The position numbers were made by a program, and so were the translations under genes. The notes under the pieces are model-generated. The model was not told the DNA's origin. It was given only the letters and a program-made list of their open reading frames with translations, and searched no databases. A stretch of 64,000 bases of DNA from Enterococcus haemoperoxidus ATCC BAA-382 (GTDB lineage Bacteria > Bacillota > Bacilli > Lactobacillales > Enterococcaceae): the NCBI RefSeq assembly GCF_000407165.1, contig NZ_KE136479.1, forward strand, positions 2,181,464-2,245,463, given 5' to 3'. Below are positions 55,001 to 63,958 of the stretch, piece by piece (the stretch's first letter is position 1; each line of letters opens with the position of its first letter).

Positions 55001-56123
55001 TCGCCTCAGTTATCAGATTGTAAAGCTCTTCATTAACGATCGAGTCTTCATTGATGACCGATTCATACGTAAGAATCACAGCTTTATTTGTTTCTTTCGT
55101 TAAGATAACTTCTAAATTAGCATTGTTTTGTTGAATTGTGTAATCTCTGCCGCCTAACAAAACAGGTTCTCCAATCAAATTTCCACCCATGGAAACATCT
55201 TGTGAGAAGACTTTCACATCCCTGATATTGAGATAGGCTGATGCATCTTCACTTTGATTTGAGCCTTTTTTATTGATTGTATTTTTGACTATTATTTTTT
55301 GATTTGGCTGTATTGTTTGTCGATTGATATTGGTTTTTATCTCAGTAGAAACAATATCTGTATTGAAGTTTTTATTTTTATTCAGGCTAACGCTTCCCTC
55401 ACCGGAAAGTTTGAATAAAAACTCGTATTGTTTTTCTTGATTATTTGCTAATTGAAAAACAATTGTTTTAAGTAAATCACTATCATCGCTATATGGAATA
55501 AAACTTGTTTCTACATCAATTTGATATTTTCCATTGATTACTGTTTCAGTAAAAATGATCGTAAGTTTTCCAGTCATATCGATAGTCCAGCTTCCGACTG
55601 TCTCTAATCTTCCAGAAATGTTGTTTGAAATTGCAATATCTGCTGGTAATTGATATTCATAGGTTCCAGCCTGAATCGTTTGATTATCTGTTCCAACTTG
55701 TAATATTAAAGTTAATGGTGCTTGTCTTTGCGGACGATTTGTTGTGGTGTTGTACTCTATACCTTTAGGATCAGTCAGCGTAGCATTGGTTACTAAGTTC
55801 TCAGTTTGTTGTATATCTGCTTGATTCGATTTAAGCAAGGTTTCAGTAGAGAAACTTGTTTCTGGCTGCTTGGGCGTTTCTACGTTTGTAGCGTTTCCAT
55901 TTGATTCTGTTGGCTTATCTGTTGTGTCATCTGTTGAAGACTCACTTATAATAGCGCTTTCCGAACTGTCTGAAGAATCCCCTTTGTTCAATGTCTCACT
56001 TGTTAGCTCATGAATAGACGTTTCTTCGGTTGTTAATGTTTCAGCAAAACTAAATACAGGAATCAAAGAGTTAGCAATCATTAATAGTATCGCCATTACT
56101 ATCCAAAATTTCTGTTTTTTCAT
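52062..56123 (-). CDS. Large Cna-B-type wall-anchored adhesin
   Basis: A 1353-residue secreted protein. Signal peptide 1-28 (ending FSFAET), Ser/Thr-rich spacer to about 110, several collagen-adhesin-like beta domains (about 130-1000; recurring VDWSIIVN, FTWTIGIN and ASWYVQTN strands), two Cna-B domains (about 1010-1095 and 1105-1205; PLKKVDALTQEPLKGAVFEL and LELKKVDQNKIDLPGAKFNL) with Lys, Glu and Asn able to form isopeptide bonds, and a MucBP-like domain. The C-terminus has LPKTT and, 12 residues on, LPRTN, then a membrane helix and RKKQIDKR. Neither matches LPXTG fully. ATG at 56123 has AGAGGA. Confidence 0.9.
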   Translation of the reverse strand: MKKQKFWIVMAILLMIANSLIPVFSFAETLTTEETSIHELTSETLNKGDSSDSSESAIISESSTDDTTDKPTESNGNATNVETPKQPETSFSTETLLKSNQADIQQTENLVTNATLTDPKGIEYNTTTNRPQRQAPLTLILQVGTDNQTIQAGTYEYQLPADIAISNNISGRLETVGSWTIDMTGKLTIIFTETVINGKYQIDVETSFIPYSDDSDLLKTIVFQLANNQEKQYEFLFKLSGEGSVSLNKNKNFNTDIVSTEIKTNINRQTIQPNQKIIVKNTINKKGSNQSEDASAYLNIRDVKVFSQDVSMGGNLIGEPVLLGGRDYTIQQNNANLEVILTKETNKAVILTYESVINEDSIVNEELYNLITEATVYGTSLSSYVYFQYNHNPHITKKGEYNVKTNTIVWTIDYNLDSTELNQDTKFTDILKDEVANDLTFSNLKIYYLYVYGTNSISQGGFAPTSHWDTSGFGQYTTEYTYTNNQSPTAQAYRFVYETAVQNPSPRMIENKASDTLGSDEAKINLAPSNISKILEEDSLDLTEGTVDWSIIVNSKHWGMQFNQMIDTFGERVKELVDGSADFYYYAKGDDKTKHPLVAGLDYTISKTSSGFTVDMLGGHRDVTTNKYVLTYTSKFDNTDVKVGDELSNKVSLAGNGSIPMEASATFNIPNFLVEGGKKNVVYASTAGVFTWTIGINEERHKYKNLILDDDIESIQKLDKDSIEILELDKIINQDGKEVVMTGEKIQPGDARYPTVMEIKDNHIHLEFSSIGNKKVAIRYKTAPSTAPVSDYYTNFTNTAKISDEQGYKHDLKAEQLVALGINTYKTGRVSTVDNKLASWYVQTNIMPENKPYKNLVLEDSFTLSDSSKAENTNFVIGNDAFVVRELVTNKVLKLGEDYEITFTYDADQSPAGALLKNFNTNYFKITFKKETRGVSVEYQTVTTKSANVLNTAVFSNDKAIKTDWSTVNHTVTSGSGSGKGVGQIPLKKVDALTQEPLKGAVFELFDNKSSQSLGLKVTSDQDGNATFQSVAEGEYLIKEITAPDGYKVSDESQKGILLSTKSDDDINAPDYVTIIKNQPIITTGTLELKKVDQNKIDLPGAKFNLSRNNLGTNEYYQIDKNGEVNWIPDQKEAHVFNSNEHGIITVDDLTEGEYVFTEIEAPIGYVLDQEPVSLLLTKDLIESETAAKGIKVNKLLIIGEILISHVDTNGIKIGDDGIAKGIVGTKQKFQPKEIKGFRFKEVQQPIAKFTNRVGQLVGTDEVMFTEAPQKIVYVYEKVSVPPIIDPDVPTEKTVVQTKNNQLPKTTSVAEKKLPRTNEQVDYWCNVLGNSLIISLLAYYIMYNYRKKQIDKR

Positions 56124-56126
56124 CAA

Positions 56127-56232
56127 TATCCTCTTTTCTTTTTATTAAAAAATATATAACTATCATTATTTTAACATATAAAAAGTTTTTTTATAGTCTA
56201 ATTCACAATATATTTTAATTTATATTAAATAA
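56127..56232. other. AT-rich upstream region of the adhesin gene
   Basis: Very AT-rich stretch before the adhesin ribosome binding site. It must hold the adhesin promoter, but I cannot fix the hexamers. No ORF. Confidence 0.5.
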
Positions 56233-56278
56233 AAAAGAGCATGAAACAAAACTAAAGAACAGTTTTGTTTCACGCTCT
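56230..56278 (-). terminator. dlt operon terminator
   Basis: AGAGCATGAAACAAAACT (56236-56253) pairs with AGTTTTGTTTCACGCTCT (56261-56278), followed on minus by six T. Confidence 0.92.
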
Positions 56279-56284
56279 AAATCC

Positions 56285-56402
56285 GAATAAATGGCGAGAA
56301 AAAAGCAACTCCTTCGGAAATAAGCTGAAATTCACAAAAATTTGAAAAGCAATTTTCGTGAATTCCCACTTATTTCTCGGAGCTAAACGCTTTTGTCTCG
56401 GC
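56285..56402 (-). repeat. 3'-untranslated repeat element, copy B
   Basis: Between the dltD stop and the operon terminator. Arms of about 30 bases (CGGAAATAAGCTGAAATTCA... at 56315 and its complement ending CTTATTTCTCGG at 56380) form a long hairpin with loop GAAAAGC; outer GCGAGA/TCTCGG also pair. Related in sequence and position to 51966-52050. Confidence 0.75.
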
Positions 56403-56418
56403 CTATTTTTCGTTTTAT

Positions 56419-57690
56419 CTACTTATTTATTTCATTTGGCTCTTTCTGCTGCCATTCTTTTGAATAAAATGACTCATCAAGTTTATAATTTGGGGCTTTG
56501 CCTGAATCACTTTCAAGAAATGGCTTAATCTTTTGATCTGCAGCCAACCAACCGCGCCAGCCTAAGTGAATCGTATCGGCCATAAAGTATTGTGTACCAC
56601 TTTCTTTAGTAAAATCTGCAATATTATTAAAGCCTTGGGTCGTTAATTGATACTTGACCTTCTTTGCAAAGTCTTGCAACATCTCTTGAGAAAGTCCTGT
56701 GAAATCCGACCAATGCTTATTCACTGGTGGAATAATAAATAATACTTCCGCATTATCTTGAGCCAATTGGCTTAGGACTAGCTGTAAATCAGAAAACTCA
56801 GGAGAATAACGATAATCTAAATCTGTTTGAGAATTTTCTAAACGATTCAATTTCTTCTTTAGTCGTTTAGTATAAAATGAATTAGAGATCTCAAACGAGT
56901 TGTTGCTCGTTTCTTTTTGACCTATTTCTGCGGCTAATTGATCTAACTCATTTGCATTATATGCGTTAGGCAGTGGTTTCTTAGCCTTTTTAATTTCTTT
57001 GTCTTTGCTTACCATTCCGATTTTGCCAAATAATTCATCTTCACGAGAAAACATATTGATCATCCAATCGATATATTGCTTATTGGAAGAACTTGGTAAT
57101 TTTCCTGAAATGATCTCTTTCAAAGCACTATCTAAACGTTTGTCTTCTTTTACTTTTGGAAAGTCCATTAAACGTGTTGCCAGATAAATATCATCAGCTG
57201 TCACTTGTTTTAAATCACTGACCCATTGATAGGTTTGCAGCTCAGAATAATAAGCATTGAAGTAATCATTGGTTACTCCATTTTTCACAAACCACTGTGG
57301 TGAAAGAATGAAAACGACTTTTTTATGAGAAAGATTTTTCCCCATCGATTGCATCATCAAAGCCTGTGTTAAGGATTGTGTGCCTGGCGCTCCTAATAAG
57401 AACGGTCGGTAACTCCGATCATATTTGTCTGCTAAAACAGAGGGGTGAAATGGACTGATTCGGCTCAACTCCGAAGAGCCAAAAAATGGAATGTATTCCT
57501 TTGAACCAATTGCTTTATTTTTTATTGCATTGCCTCTAAGCACATTGGTCGCCATAGAAGTTGAAGCCTCCGCTAATACACGTTTGCTATCCAAATCTAT
57601 TTTAAACGGTGCAAAGAAGAATCCAACTAGTAGCACCGCGGAAATCAGGATCGGTCCAAAGATTCCAAAGATTTTTTTCTTCATGCTCAT
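56419..57690 (-). CDS. dltD: D-alanyl-lipoteichoic acid biosynthesis protein DltD
   Basis: A 423-residue membrane-anchored extracellular protein with one N-terminal helix (about 8-28) and an SGNH-hydrolase-like domain: the catalytic Ser is in FFGSSELSRI (about 70-79) and the Asp/His pair in MADTIHLGWRGWL (about 370-382). It completes transfer of D-Ala to teichoic acid on the outside of the cell. The start overlaps the dltC stop by one base (TAATG). Last gene of the operon. Confidence 0.96.
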   Translation of the reverse strand: MSMKKKIFGIFGPILISAVLLVGFFFAPFKIDLDSKRVLAEASTSMATNVLRGNAIKNKAIGSKEYIPFFGSSELSRISPFHPSVLADKYDRSYRPFLLGAPGTQSLTQALMMQSMGKNLSHKKVVFILSPQWFVKNGVTNDYFNAYYSELQTYQWVSDLKQVTADDIYLATRLMDFPKVKEDKRLDSALKEIISGKLPSSSNKQYIDWMINMFSREDELFGKIGMVSKDKEIKKAKKPLPNAYNANELDQLAAEIGQKETSNNSFEISNSFYTKRLKKKLNRLENSQTDLDYRYSPEFSDLQLVLSQLAQDNAEVLFIIPPVNKHWSDFTGLSQEMLQDFAKKVKYQLTTQGFNNIADFTKESGTQYFMADTIHLGWRGWLAADQKIKPFLESDSGKAPNYKLDESFYSKEWQQKEPNEINK

Positions 57691-57926
57691 TATTGTAATG
57701 CTTTCACTTGTTCGATAACTTTATTTGGTGTGTTCCATAAATCGCGGTCAAATTCTGAAACTGGTACTTGTACACCTAATTGTCCATCGATTTCAACTAA
57801 TAGCTGAACGGTTGCTAGTGAATCCATCAAGCCTTCTTCAAATAAATCAACGTCTCTATTTTCTTTGACTTCATCTGTACCAGCAATTTCTTCTAAAATA
57901 TCTAAAACTGTTTCTTCTATATTCAT
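57690..57926 (-). CDS. dltC: D-alanine carrier protein DltC
   Basis: A 78-residue acyl-carrier-type protein. The phosphopantetheine Ser is residue 36 in LMDSLATVQLL. It receives D-Ala from DltA. GAGGAG precedes the ATG; 48 bases separate it from dltB. Confidence 0.98.
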   Translation of the reverse strand: MNIEETVLDILEEIAGTDEVKENRDVDLFEEGLMDSLATVQLLVEIDGQLGVQVPVSEFDRDLWNTPNKVIEQVKALQ

Positions 57927-57974
57927 GTGTCGTTCTCCTCTGTCGTACAGCTTTTAACTGTAAATTATTTGTTT

Positions 57975-59180
57975 TTATTTAAAGAATAATGTATCTAAAA
58001 ATCCTGAGAAAATCAAGAAGCTAAAGCAAACTGCATTAAAAGTTAAGAAAATCGCAAAAGCATGTGTGAATTTATTAGATGGTATTTGCTCCTTATGTTT
58101 TTTCTTGAAACGCAACCAAGCATCGGTTAAACAAATCAGCGCAGCATGGTAAAACCCATAAGCCAAATAATACCATGTTAATCCATGCCATACTCCCATC
58201 AATAAGAATAAAGCAAAATAACCTACATTTGAAGCAACGATCCTACTCTTGAAAACTTTTTTCTTTATCAAAGTAAACATTAAACGCATATAAACATAAT
58301 CACGAAACCAAAATGATAGCGTCATATGCCAACGATTCCAAAATTCTTTGATATTCCAACTTAAGAAAGGCTTGTTAAAGTTAACTGGTGTATCATAGCC
58401 CATCAAATAGCTAGTTCCAACAGCAAATAAGCTATAACCAGCAAAATCAAAGAATAAATACATACTATAAATATACATATAAGCAACTAGTTCCCAAGAA
58501 AAACCACCTGTTTTAACAGCCATCTTAGCTACAACTGGCATCAGTACCTGACCAAAATAATAGCCAATAATAAATTTGTATAAGAATCCTAGGAAAAAAT
58601 TATGAATTCCTTTTCCTAGAAAGTCGACATATTTTTCGGGTGCTGGCGGATTTTCTACATCTTTTTCAAAACGGCGATAACGATCGATCGGTCCCGATGA
58701 AATCGTTGGAAAGAATAACAGAAATTCAATATAACGGAAAATATTGTATTCTTTGATCGAACCATCACGCATTTCCATGATGATCTGCACAGATTTAAAG
58801 GTCAAATAAGAAATACCAAGAAATCCTAACAATGAAGCATGTCCAGAAACAAAAGGCATTACCTTAACCAAAACTAAGGGCAAAATTGCTAAAAATACAG
58901 CTAGATAAAAGACCATACTTTCATTTTTCTTTTGACGATAATGAAAGTAAAACCAAACCAAGATCGTCTGCCAGATGACATAACCAATCAATGCCGCGCC
59001 TTGCTTCCAGTCTTCACCGCCAAAGCTCATATACAAGAATAACAGTGTAACTAAAACCTGATACCAAGCCCAACGTTTGCCTTTGATCAATAAAGTCAGA
59101 ATCATCGGTAAAAGCGCTATTAGCAAATAAACAAAATAAATCGGATTCGCGTAAGGAATCATGTGAGGAAAGTCGATCAC
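57975..59180 (-). CDS. dltB: D-alanyl transfer protein DltB (MBOAT)
   Basis: A 401-residue membrane O-acyltransferase with about 11 segments. The MBOAT core has LSWNIKEFWNRWHMTLSFWF (about 265-284) and the catalytic His in LLMGVWHGLTWYYLAYG (about 332). It passes D-Ala from DltC across the membrane. Start overlaps dltA by four bases (ATGA), indicating translational coupling. Confidence 0.97.
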   Translation of the reverse strand: MIDFPHMIPYANPIYFVYLLIALLPMILTLLIKGKRWAWYQVLVTLLFLYMSFGGEDWKQGAALIGYVIWQTILVWFYFHYRQKKNESMVFYLAVFLAILPLVLVKVMPFVSGHASLLGFLGISYLTFKSVQIIMEMRDGSIKEYNIFRYIEFLLFFPTISSGPIDRYRRFEKDVENPPAPEKYVDFLGKGIHNFFLGFLYKFIIGYYFGQVLMPVVAKMAVKTGGFSWELVAYMYIYSMYLFFDFAGYSLFAVGTSYLMGYDTPVNFNKPFLSWNIKEFWNRWHMTLSFWFRDYVYMRLMFTLIKKKVFKSRIVASNVGYFALFLLMGVWHGLTWYYLAYGFYHAALICLTDAWLRFKKKHKEQIPSNKFTHAFAIFLTFNAVCFSFLIFSGFLDTLFFK

Positions 59181-60694
59181 GTTGCATTCACCTCATTCAT
59201 CAACCCTTTGCGGTCGATCTTTCCATTCGCTGTCAGTGGCAATTGTTCTACATAAATGAACTTTTGAGGAATCATATACTCCATCACTGACAAGCTTAAC
59301 TCTTCTTTGATAGCCTTCGTTAATTTAAATTCTTTTTCAAAATCATGAGGATGAGCGACCACAAATGCTACTAGCTGCTGAACTTTATGATTTTGATATT
59401 TTGGAACTACGGCTGCCTGTTTTACATAAGAAACACTTGCTAAATGGTGATCGATATCTTCAAGTTCAATTCGATAGCCATGAAGTTTAACCTGGAAATC
59501 GATCCGTCCATCATAAATCAGCATACCATTTTTTAGTTTCCCAGCATCTCCCGTACGGTATGCTGCTTGACCTTTGTATTCAAAAAAAGCATCTGCTGTT
59601 TTTTCTGGATTATGCAGATAGCCTTTAGAAACGCTCGGACCTGCAATCACGATTTCACCAACGTCTCCAGCTGAGACTTCTTGATCACCATTCATGATAT
59701 AAACATCCGTATCATTTTTAACACGGCCAATTGGCACACGACTATACTCATCTAGAATTTCTGGTGTAATCTCCACACCAGAAATAGCTACCGTAGCTTC
59801 TGTTGGACCATAGGTATTAAAAACATGTGCATTAGGAAAACGTTCCAATAATTTCTGAGCTGTTGCTTTAGGTAGTTCTTCTCCACAGAACAGAAAAATC
59901 TTCAAGCTATCAACATGTTCTCCATCAAATGTCGGTTCCATCAGACAAATATCCATAAATGACGGTGTTGAAACCCAAACTTCAATATCTAAAGTCGGCA
60001 ATACAGTAAATAGTTGTTTAAAATCATTGATAACCTCTTTGCGCATTGGTGTTAAAGAACCACCAGAAGTCAAGGCAGGATAAACATCCATCACTGATAA
60101 ATCAAAAGAATAAGGTGCCTGCGATAAAAAGCGCATCCCCTCTGTTATGCCAAAATCTGTCAATTCCCAATTAACAAAGCTTAAAAGATTTGTATGACTG
60201 ATTTGAACCCCTTTAGGTACACCTGTCGTGCCCGAGGTAAAAATAATATAGTAGGTTTGTGATGCCTTAACTGGTTCAAGCGGCGTATCAACATTCCATG
60301 ATGTAGCACAGATATCCTGAAGTTCCCCTAGCGAAACAATCTCAGCAGCTGTTTCGAGTTCTGGCCATTCCTTGATAGAAAATACCACTGCTGGATCAGC
60401 TACTTCTAAAATCATTTCAACTCTCTCTTTTGGTGTGTGTGCTTCAATAGGTATATATGCATGTCCGGCCTTTGATGCACCTAAAAAACAAGCCAGCATT
60501 TCAAATTCCAACTCTCCATAAACAACGAGCGGACGAGTCTTTTCTATGTTTTTATGCAAATAAGCAGCAATTGCATCGGAGTCTTTCTTCAGCTCTCCAT
60601 AAGTATACGTTCGATTGGTTTCAATATAAACGGGACGGTTTGGTTCCTTCATCCCCCAACGGTCGATTGCTTCAATAATATTTAAAATCGTCAT
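59177..60694 (-). CDS. dltA: D-alanine--D-alanyl carrier protein ligase DltA
   Basis: A 505-residue adenylating enzyme that activates D-Ala and loads DltC. Adenylation motifs: YIIFTSGTTGVPKGVQ (about 150-165), VFNTYGPTEATV (about 290-301), AYRTGDAGKL (about 379), YDGRIDFQVKLHGYRIE (about 393) and the terminal lysine motif PLTANGKIDRKGL. GGGAGG before the ATG overlaps the dltX stop. D-alanylation lowers surface charge and protects against cationic peptides. Confidence 0.98.
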   Translation of the reverse strand: MTILNIIEAIDRWGMKEPNRPVYIETNRTYTYGELKKDSDAIAAYLHKNIEKTRPLVVYGELEFEMLACFLGASKAGHAYIPIEAHTPKERVEMILEVADPAVVFSIKEWPELETAAEIVSLGELQDICATSWNVDTPLEPVKASQTYYIIFTSGTTGVPKGVQISHTNLLSFVNWELTDFGITEGMRFLSQAPYSFDLSVMDVYPALTSGGSLTPMRKEVINDFKQLFTVLPTLDIEVWVSTPSFMDICLMEPTFDGEHVDSLKIFLFCGEELPKATAQKLLERFPNAHVFNTYGPTEATVAISGVEITPEILDEYSRVPIGRVKNDTDVYIMNGDQEVSAGDVGEIVIAGPSVSKGYLHNPEKTADAFFEYKGQAAYRTGDAGKLKNGMLIYDGRIDFQVKLHGYRIELEDIDHHLASVSYVKQAAVVPKYQNHKVQQLVAFVVAHPHDFEKEFKLTKAIKEELSLSVMEYMIPQKFIYVEQLPLTANGKIDRKGLMNEVNAT

Positions 60695-60708
60695 GAAGTA
60701 TTCCCTCC

Positions 60709-60858
60709 CTAAAACTCATTATAAATAAATGAGCCGCCATCAATATTTTTATAATGATATAAATAAATCAACATTAGTAGTATCGCAAAATAAAAAACGG
60801 TTTTTCCAATGAATTTCCCCCAATATTGTACAGTGGGTTTATCAAAAAATTGTTTCAT
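60709..60858 (-). CDS. dltX: DltX, small membrane protein of the dlt operon (49 aa)
   Basis: Forty-nine residues: MKQFFDKPTVQYWGKFIGKT, one membrane helix (about 18-36), and a C-terminal YHYKNIDGGSFIYNEF that matches the conserved tail of DltX. This tail is thought to serve as an intermediate D-Ala acceptor on the outer face. GGAGG precedes the ATG at 60858; stop TAG at 60709. First gene of the operon, too short for most gene finders. Confidence 0.95.
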   Translation of the reverse strand: MKQFFDKPTVQYWGKFIGKTVFYFAILLMLIYLYHYKNIDGGSFIYNEF

Positions 60859-60983
60859 TTTATGCCTCCAAAATTACATATATTCACATTTTCGTACTGT
60901 TATTGTAATCAAAAGCAATAAAAAAAGAAACTTAATTCGTAAATTAAAGCCCCTTTTACACTAACAGTTTTGTCACTTCTGCA

Positions 60984-61025
60984 TAAAAAGAAGGTGGGAC
61001 AAAACATAAAACTGATTGTTCCACC
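60984..61025 (-). terminator. Terminator of the ABC transporter operon
   Basis: GGTGGGACAA (60993-61002) pairs with TTGTTCCACC (61016-61025), then TTCTTTTT on minus. It separates the transporter transcript from dltX. Confidence 0.88.
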
Positions 61026-61116
61026 CTATTTATAGTAAAAGAAATACAAAAAAATTTGTATTTTTAGTCAATTCTCCCATTCAAAGATGCCATAAAAGCC
61101 TTAAAAAAAATTTAAG

Positions 61117-63201
61117 CTATTTCTGATTTCTTCCATGGATAATCCGTGAATAAATCGCAGATGTCAAGAAGTAATACGCTAGGTAAATCAAAATCAATAG
61201 CCCACAAGAAAGATAAGCCAACCAGTAACCAGAACTTGAAATATATTTACTAAAAACATAGATTGCAAAGGTTGCATGTAAAACGCCTATGATCATTGGT
61301 GGGAAAAAGATAATACTATTTTGCTGATAGACTAGTTTTGTAATATCTTTTTTAGGAACACCGATTTTCTTTAATAAATCATAACTTTCCTTTTCTCGCT
61401 CTGCCTCAGAAAATTGCTGCAGCATCAAGATACTACCAGTGATGATCAAGGCTAAGATGCCTAAAAACATTGCCACATATATGAATAATCCCATCACTCT
61501 TCTCTGATATCTTAAATCTGAAAAACGACTAGTATAATTCAATTGCCAATATTCCTGCTCATCCTCTTCCGAAAATTGTTCACTTTTTTTCTCAGTTTGC
61601 CGGCTTGTTTTTGATATATAGCCTTCTACCTGATTGTTTTTCAACTCAAACTTATAGTAAACAGGTGTGTCCCATTTAGGTTTTACGCTTTCTGATAATT
61701 TATTTGCAAGTGCTTCTTCATCTTTTGTTTCAATATTAAACGCCCTCAGTTGATATACCATATCGGAATTTATCGCATTGAATTGCTCATCGGATACAAT
61801 CACTGTTGGGAAACTGTATCTTAATAAATCTTGACCTAAGTAATCTGGTCTTACATCCGATACATGAAGATTTATTCCATTTGGTAAATTAAAGTTAGAA
61901 TCATAACGAATAAATCCACTTAAAATATTTTGAATACTATCTAAAATGACAATATCTTGATTATTTTTCAATTCAATATTTTTTAAATAAGGGTTTATTT
62001 TTTGAAATTCTTGATAATTTGAGAGTGCCAATAAATTTATTAATCCCAGTGTATTTTGATCTTCTTCCTGTCCAATTTTAAGATGAAATTGGCTACCCGT
62101 CAACTTATAATTTAATGTGACTAGTGAATCAATTTTTGTATCCGGTTCCTTTTCAATTATTTGCGCTATTTTTTCAAAATCATTCTCAGCCACGATAAAG
62201 TCAGTCGGTGCTGTTGTGTTTACGGAATTCATCCCTATAGTATAAATAGAAGCCGCACCACCGATCATGCCTAAAGCAATGGCAATAAAAACAGTCACAG
62301 CAGATAATGTATTTCCGCCTCTTTTAATATGAAGTTTTGTATTTCCTAAAGCGAGCATATTTAAATTTCGATAGTAGTTGAATTTACTTTTCCCAAATAA
62401 AAATGCAATTAGGTACATTGTGTATTTAAAAAATAAATACGTTCCTACTATACAGATAAACATGATGACCAAAGGAGCAATCAAAAAACCAGAAAACCCC
62501 AATCTCGTATGCAGTAACAGTGTACCAAAATGAATAACATTATAGGATAAAAAATAGCCAGTACAGATAAGTATTACACCAAGGATACCTAAAAAAATCT
62601 TTGCGATAGATTGTTTGTTTGAATGGATCGTATTTTTTCCGACTGGTTTAAGCAAATTGGTTACTTGATAGCGGTAGATCAACCAACTGCTTCGAATAGA
62701 AACCATTACTAACATAAAAACAAACACTAAACTTGTTTGGATCATGGAAGGAACCGAAACAAAAAAGAGACTTTCTACTTGTAAAAACATCGCTTTTGCT
62801 AGAATCATCGAAAATAACTTAGAAAAAACAATCCCTAAGAGAATCCCAGTAACTAACGAAACTGCGCCTAAAATCAGCGTTTCTACAAAAAATAAAAAAG
62901 AAATCTGTCCTTTACGCATCCCAATTAAATGATATAAACCAATTTCTTTTCCCCTTTTTAATAAGAAGAAATGATTTGCCGCAAACATAAAGCCTAAAAT
63001 CATGACTACAACCAGAATACCACCTAAGTTCATCGCACCATTGATATGAACCTCTTGTCCGACTCTGTTAGCCAGTGATCGATTATAAGTAATCGCACTA
63101 AAACAATAGTAAACAACCACGGCAAACGTCATACTGACAAAATAAACTAAATAATTAAGAAATTGTCCTTTGAAATTTTTCCAAGACAAATTAAAAATCA
63201 T
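61117..63201 (-). CDS. BceB-type ABC transporter permease
   Basis: A 694-residue FtsX-like permease with ten predicted segments and the large extracellular domain (about 320-545) between segments seven and eight that marks BceAB/VraDE-type peptide-antibiotic transporters. N-terminal FNLSWKNFKGQFLNYLVYFV and RGKEIGLYHLIGMRKGQISF are characteristic. The ATG at 63201 follows GGAGG and overlaps the ATPase gene by 11 bases. Role: sensing or removing bacitracin-like or lipid II-binding peptides. From memory, an E. faecalis BceAB-type pair also sits next to dlt; orthology is not tested. Confidence 0.9.
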   Translation of the reverse strand: MIFNLSWKNFKGQFLNYLVYFVSMTFAVVVYYCFSAITYNRSLANRVGQEVHINGAMNLGGILVVVMILGFMFAANHFFLLKRGKEIGLYHLIGMRKGQISFLFFVETLILGAVSLVTGILLGIVFSKLFSMILAKAMFLQVESLFFVSVPSMIQTSLVFVFMLVMVSIRSSWLIYRYQVTNLLKPVGKNTIHSNKQSIAKIFLGILGVILICTGYFLSYNVIHFGTLLLHTRLGFSGFLIAPLVIMFICIVGTYLFFKYTMYLIAFLFGKSKFNYYRNLNMLALGNTKLHIKRGGNTLSAVTVFIAIALGMIGGAASIYTIGMNSVNTTAPTDFIVAENDFEKIAQIIEKEPDTKIDSLVTLNYKLTGSQFHLKIGQEEDQNTLGLINLLALSNYQEFQKINPYLKNIELKNNQDIVILDSIQNILSGFIRYDSNFNLPNGINLHVSDVRPDYLGQDLLRYSFPTVIVSDEQFNAINSDMVYQLRAFNIETKDEEALANKLSESVKPKWDTPVYYKFELKNNQVEGYISKTSRQTEKKSEQFSEEDEQEYWQLNYTSRFSDLRYQRRVMGLFIYVAMFLGILALIITGSILMLQQFSEAEREKESYDLLKKIGVPKKDITKLVYQQNSIIFFPPMIIGVLHATFAIYVFSKYISSSGYWLAYLSCGLLILIYLAYYFLTSAIYSRIIHGRNQK

Positions 63202-63958
63202 TGGCACGGCCACCTCCGCCAATCGTTGCCTGCATATCGATCACCCGATTAAAGAATTCTTTTCTTGAACCTTGACGAACAACTTCTGAAAAAATCACCC
63301 CATCTTTAATAAATAAGATGCGATTGCAATAACTTGCTGTATACGGATCATGAGTAACCATCATGATCGTTGCATCATCTTGTAAATTCATAGTTGTCAT
63401 ATATTGAAGTAACTCGGCAGCTGATTTTGAATCCAGTGATCCAGTAGGTTCATCTGCAAATATGATTTTAGGTTTGGTGATCAATGCTCGTGCTGCGGCC
63501 ACACGTTGTTTTTGCCCAACAGAAATCATATTAGGGTAAGCAGTCAATAACTGATCGATTCCTAAAATGTTGGCAACATGAGTTAGACGTTGTTCCATTT
63601 CAACTAATGGCATTCGATCAACAGCCAACGGTAACAAGATATTATCTTTCACCGTCAACGTATCCATTAAATTAAAATTCTGAAAAATAAACCCTAACTT
63701 TTTACGACGAAAATCGCTAATTTGATGGTCCCGCATTTTCAAAATATCTTGACCATCGATTTGAACACTTCCAGTTGTTGGTAATGCGATTGTTGAAATA
63801 GTACTCAATAATGTTGATTTTCCTGCACCACTTGGACCCATGATTCCCACAAATTCACCTTGATCAACAGAAAAGGAAATATTATTTAAAACTTGTACTT
63901 TATTACTTCGATACCCATAAGATTTGCTTAAATGGTTCACTTCTAAAATTTTTTTCAT
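63191..63958 (-). CDS. BceA-type ABC transporter ATP-binding protein
   Basis: A 255-residue ATPase: Walker A GPSGAGKST (about 41-49), Q-loop GFIFQNFNLMDTLTV (about 88-102), signature as SVGQKQRVAAARAL (about 145-158; V-G-Q replaces the usual SGGQ), Walker B IIFADEPTGSLDSKS and H-loop MVTHDP. Energises the adjacent permease. Start ATG at 63958 with GGAGAG upstream. No two-component system is seen in the 42 bases left of the window. Confidence 0.95.
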   Translation of the reverse strand: MKKILEVNHLSKSYGYRSNKVQVLNNISFSVDQGEFVGIMGPSGAGKSTLLSTISTIALPTTGSVQIDGQDILKMRDHQISDFRRKKLGFIFQNFNLMDTLTVKDNILLPLAVDRMPLVEMEQRLTHVANILGIDQLLTAYPNMISVGQKQRVAAARALITKPKIIFADEPTGSLDSKSAAELLQYMTTMNLQDDATIMMVTHDPYTASYCNRILFIKDGVIFSEVVRQGSRKEFFNRVIDMQATIGGGGRANDF

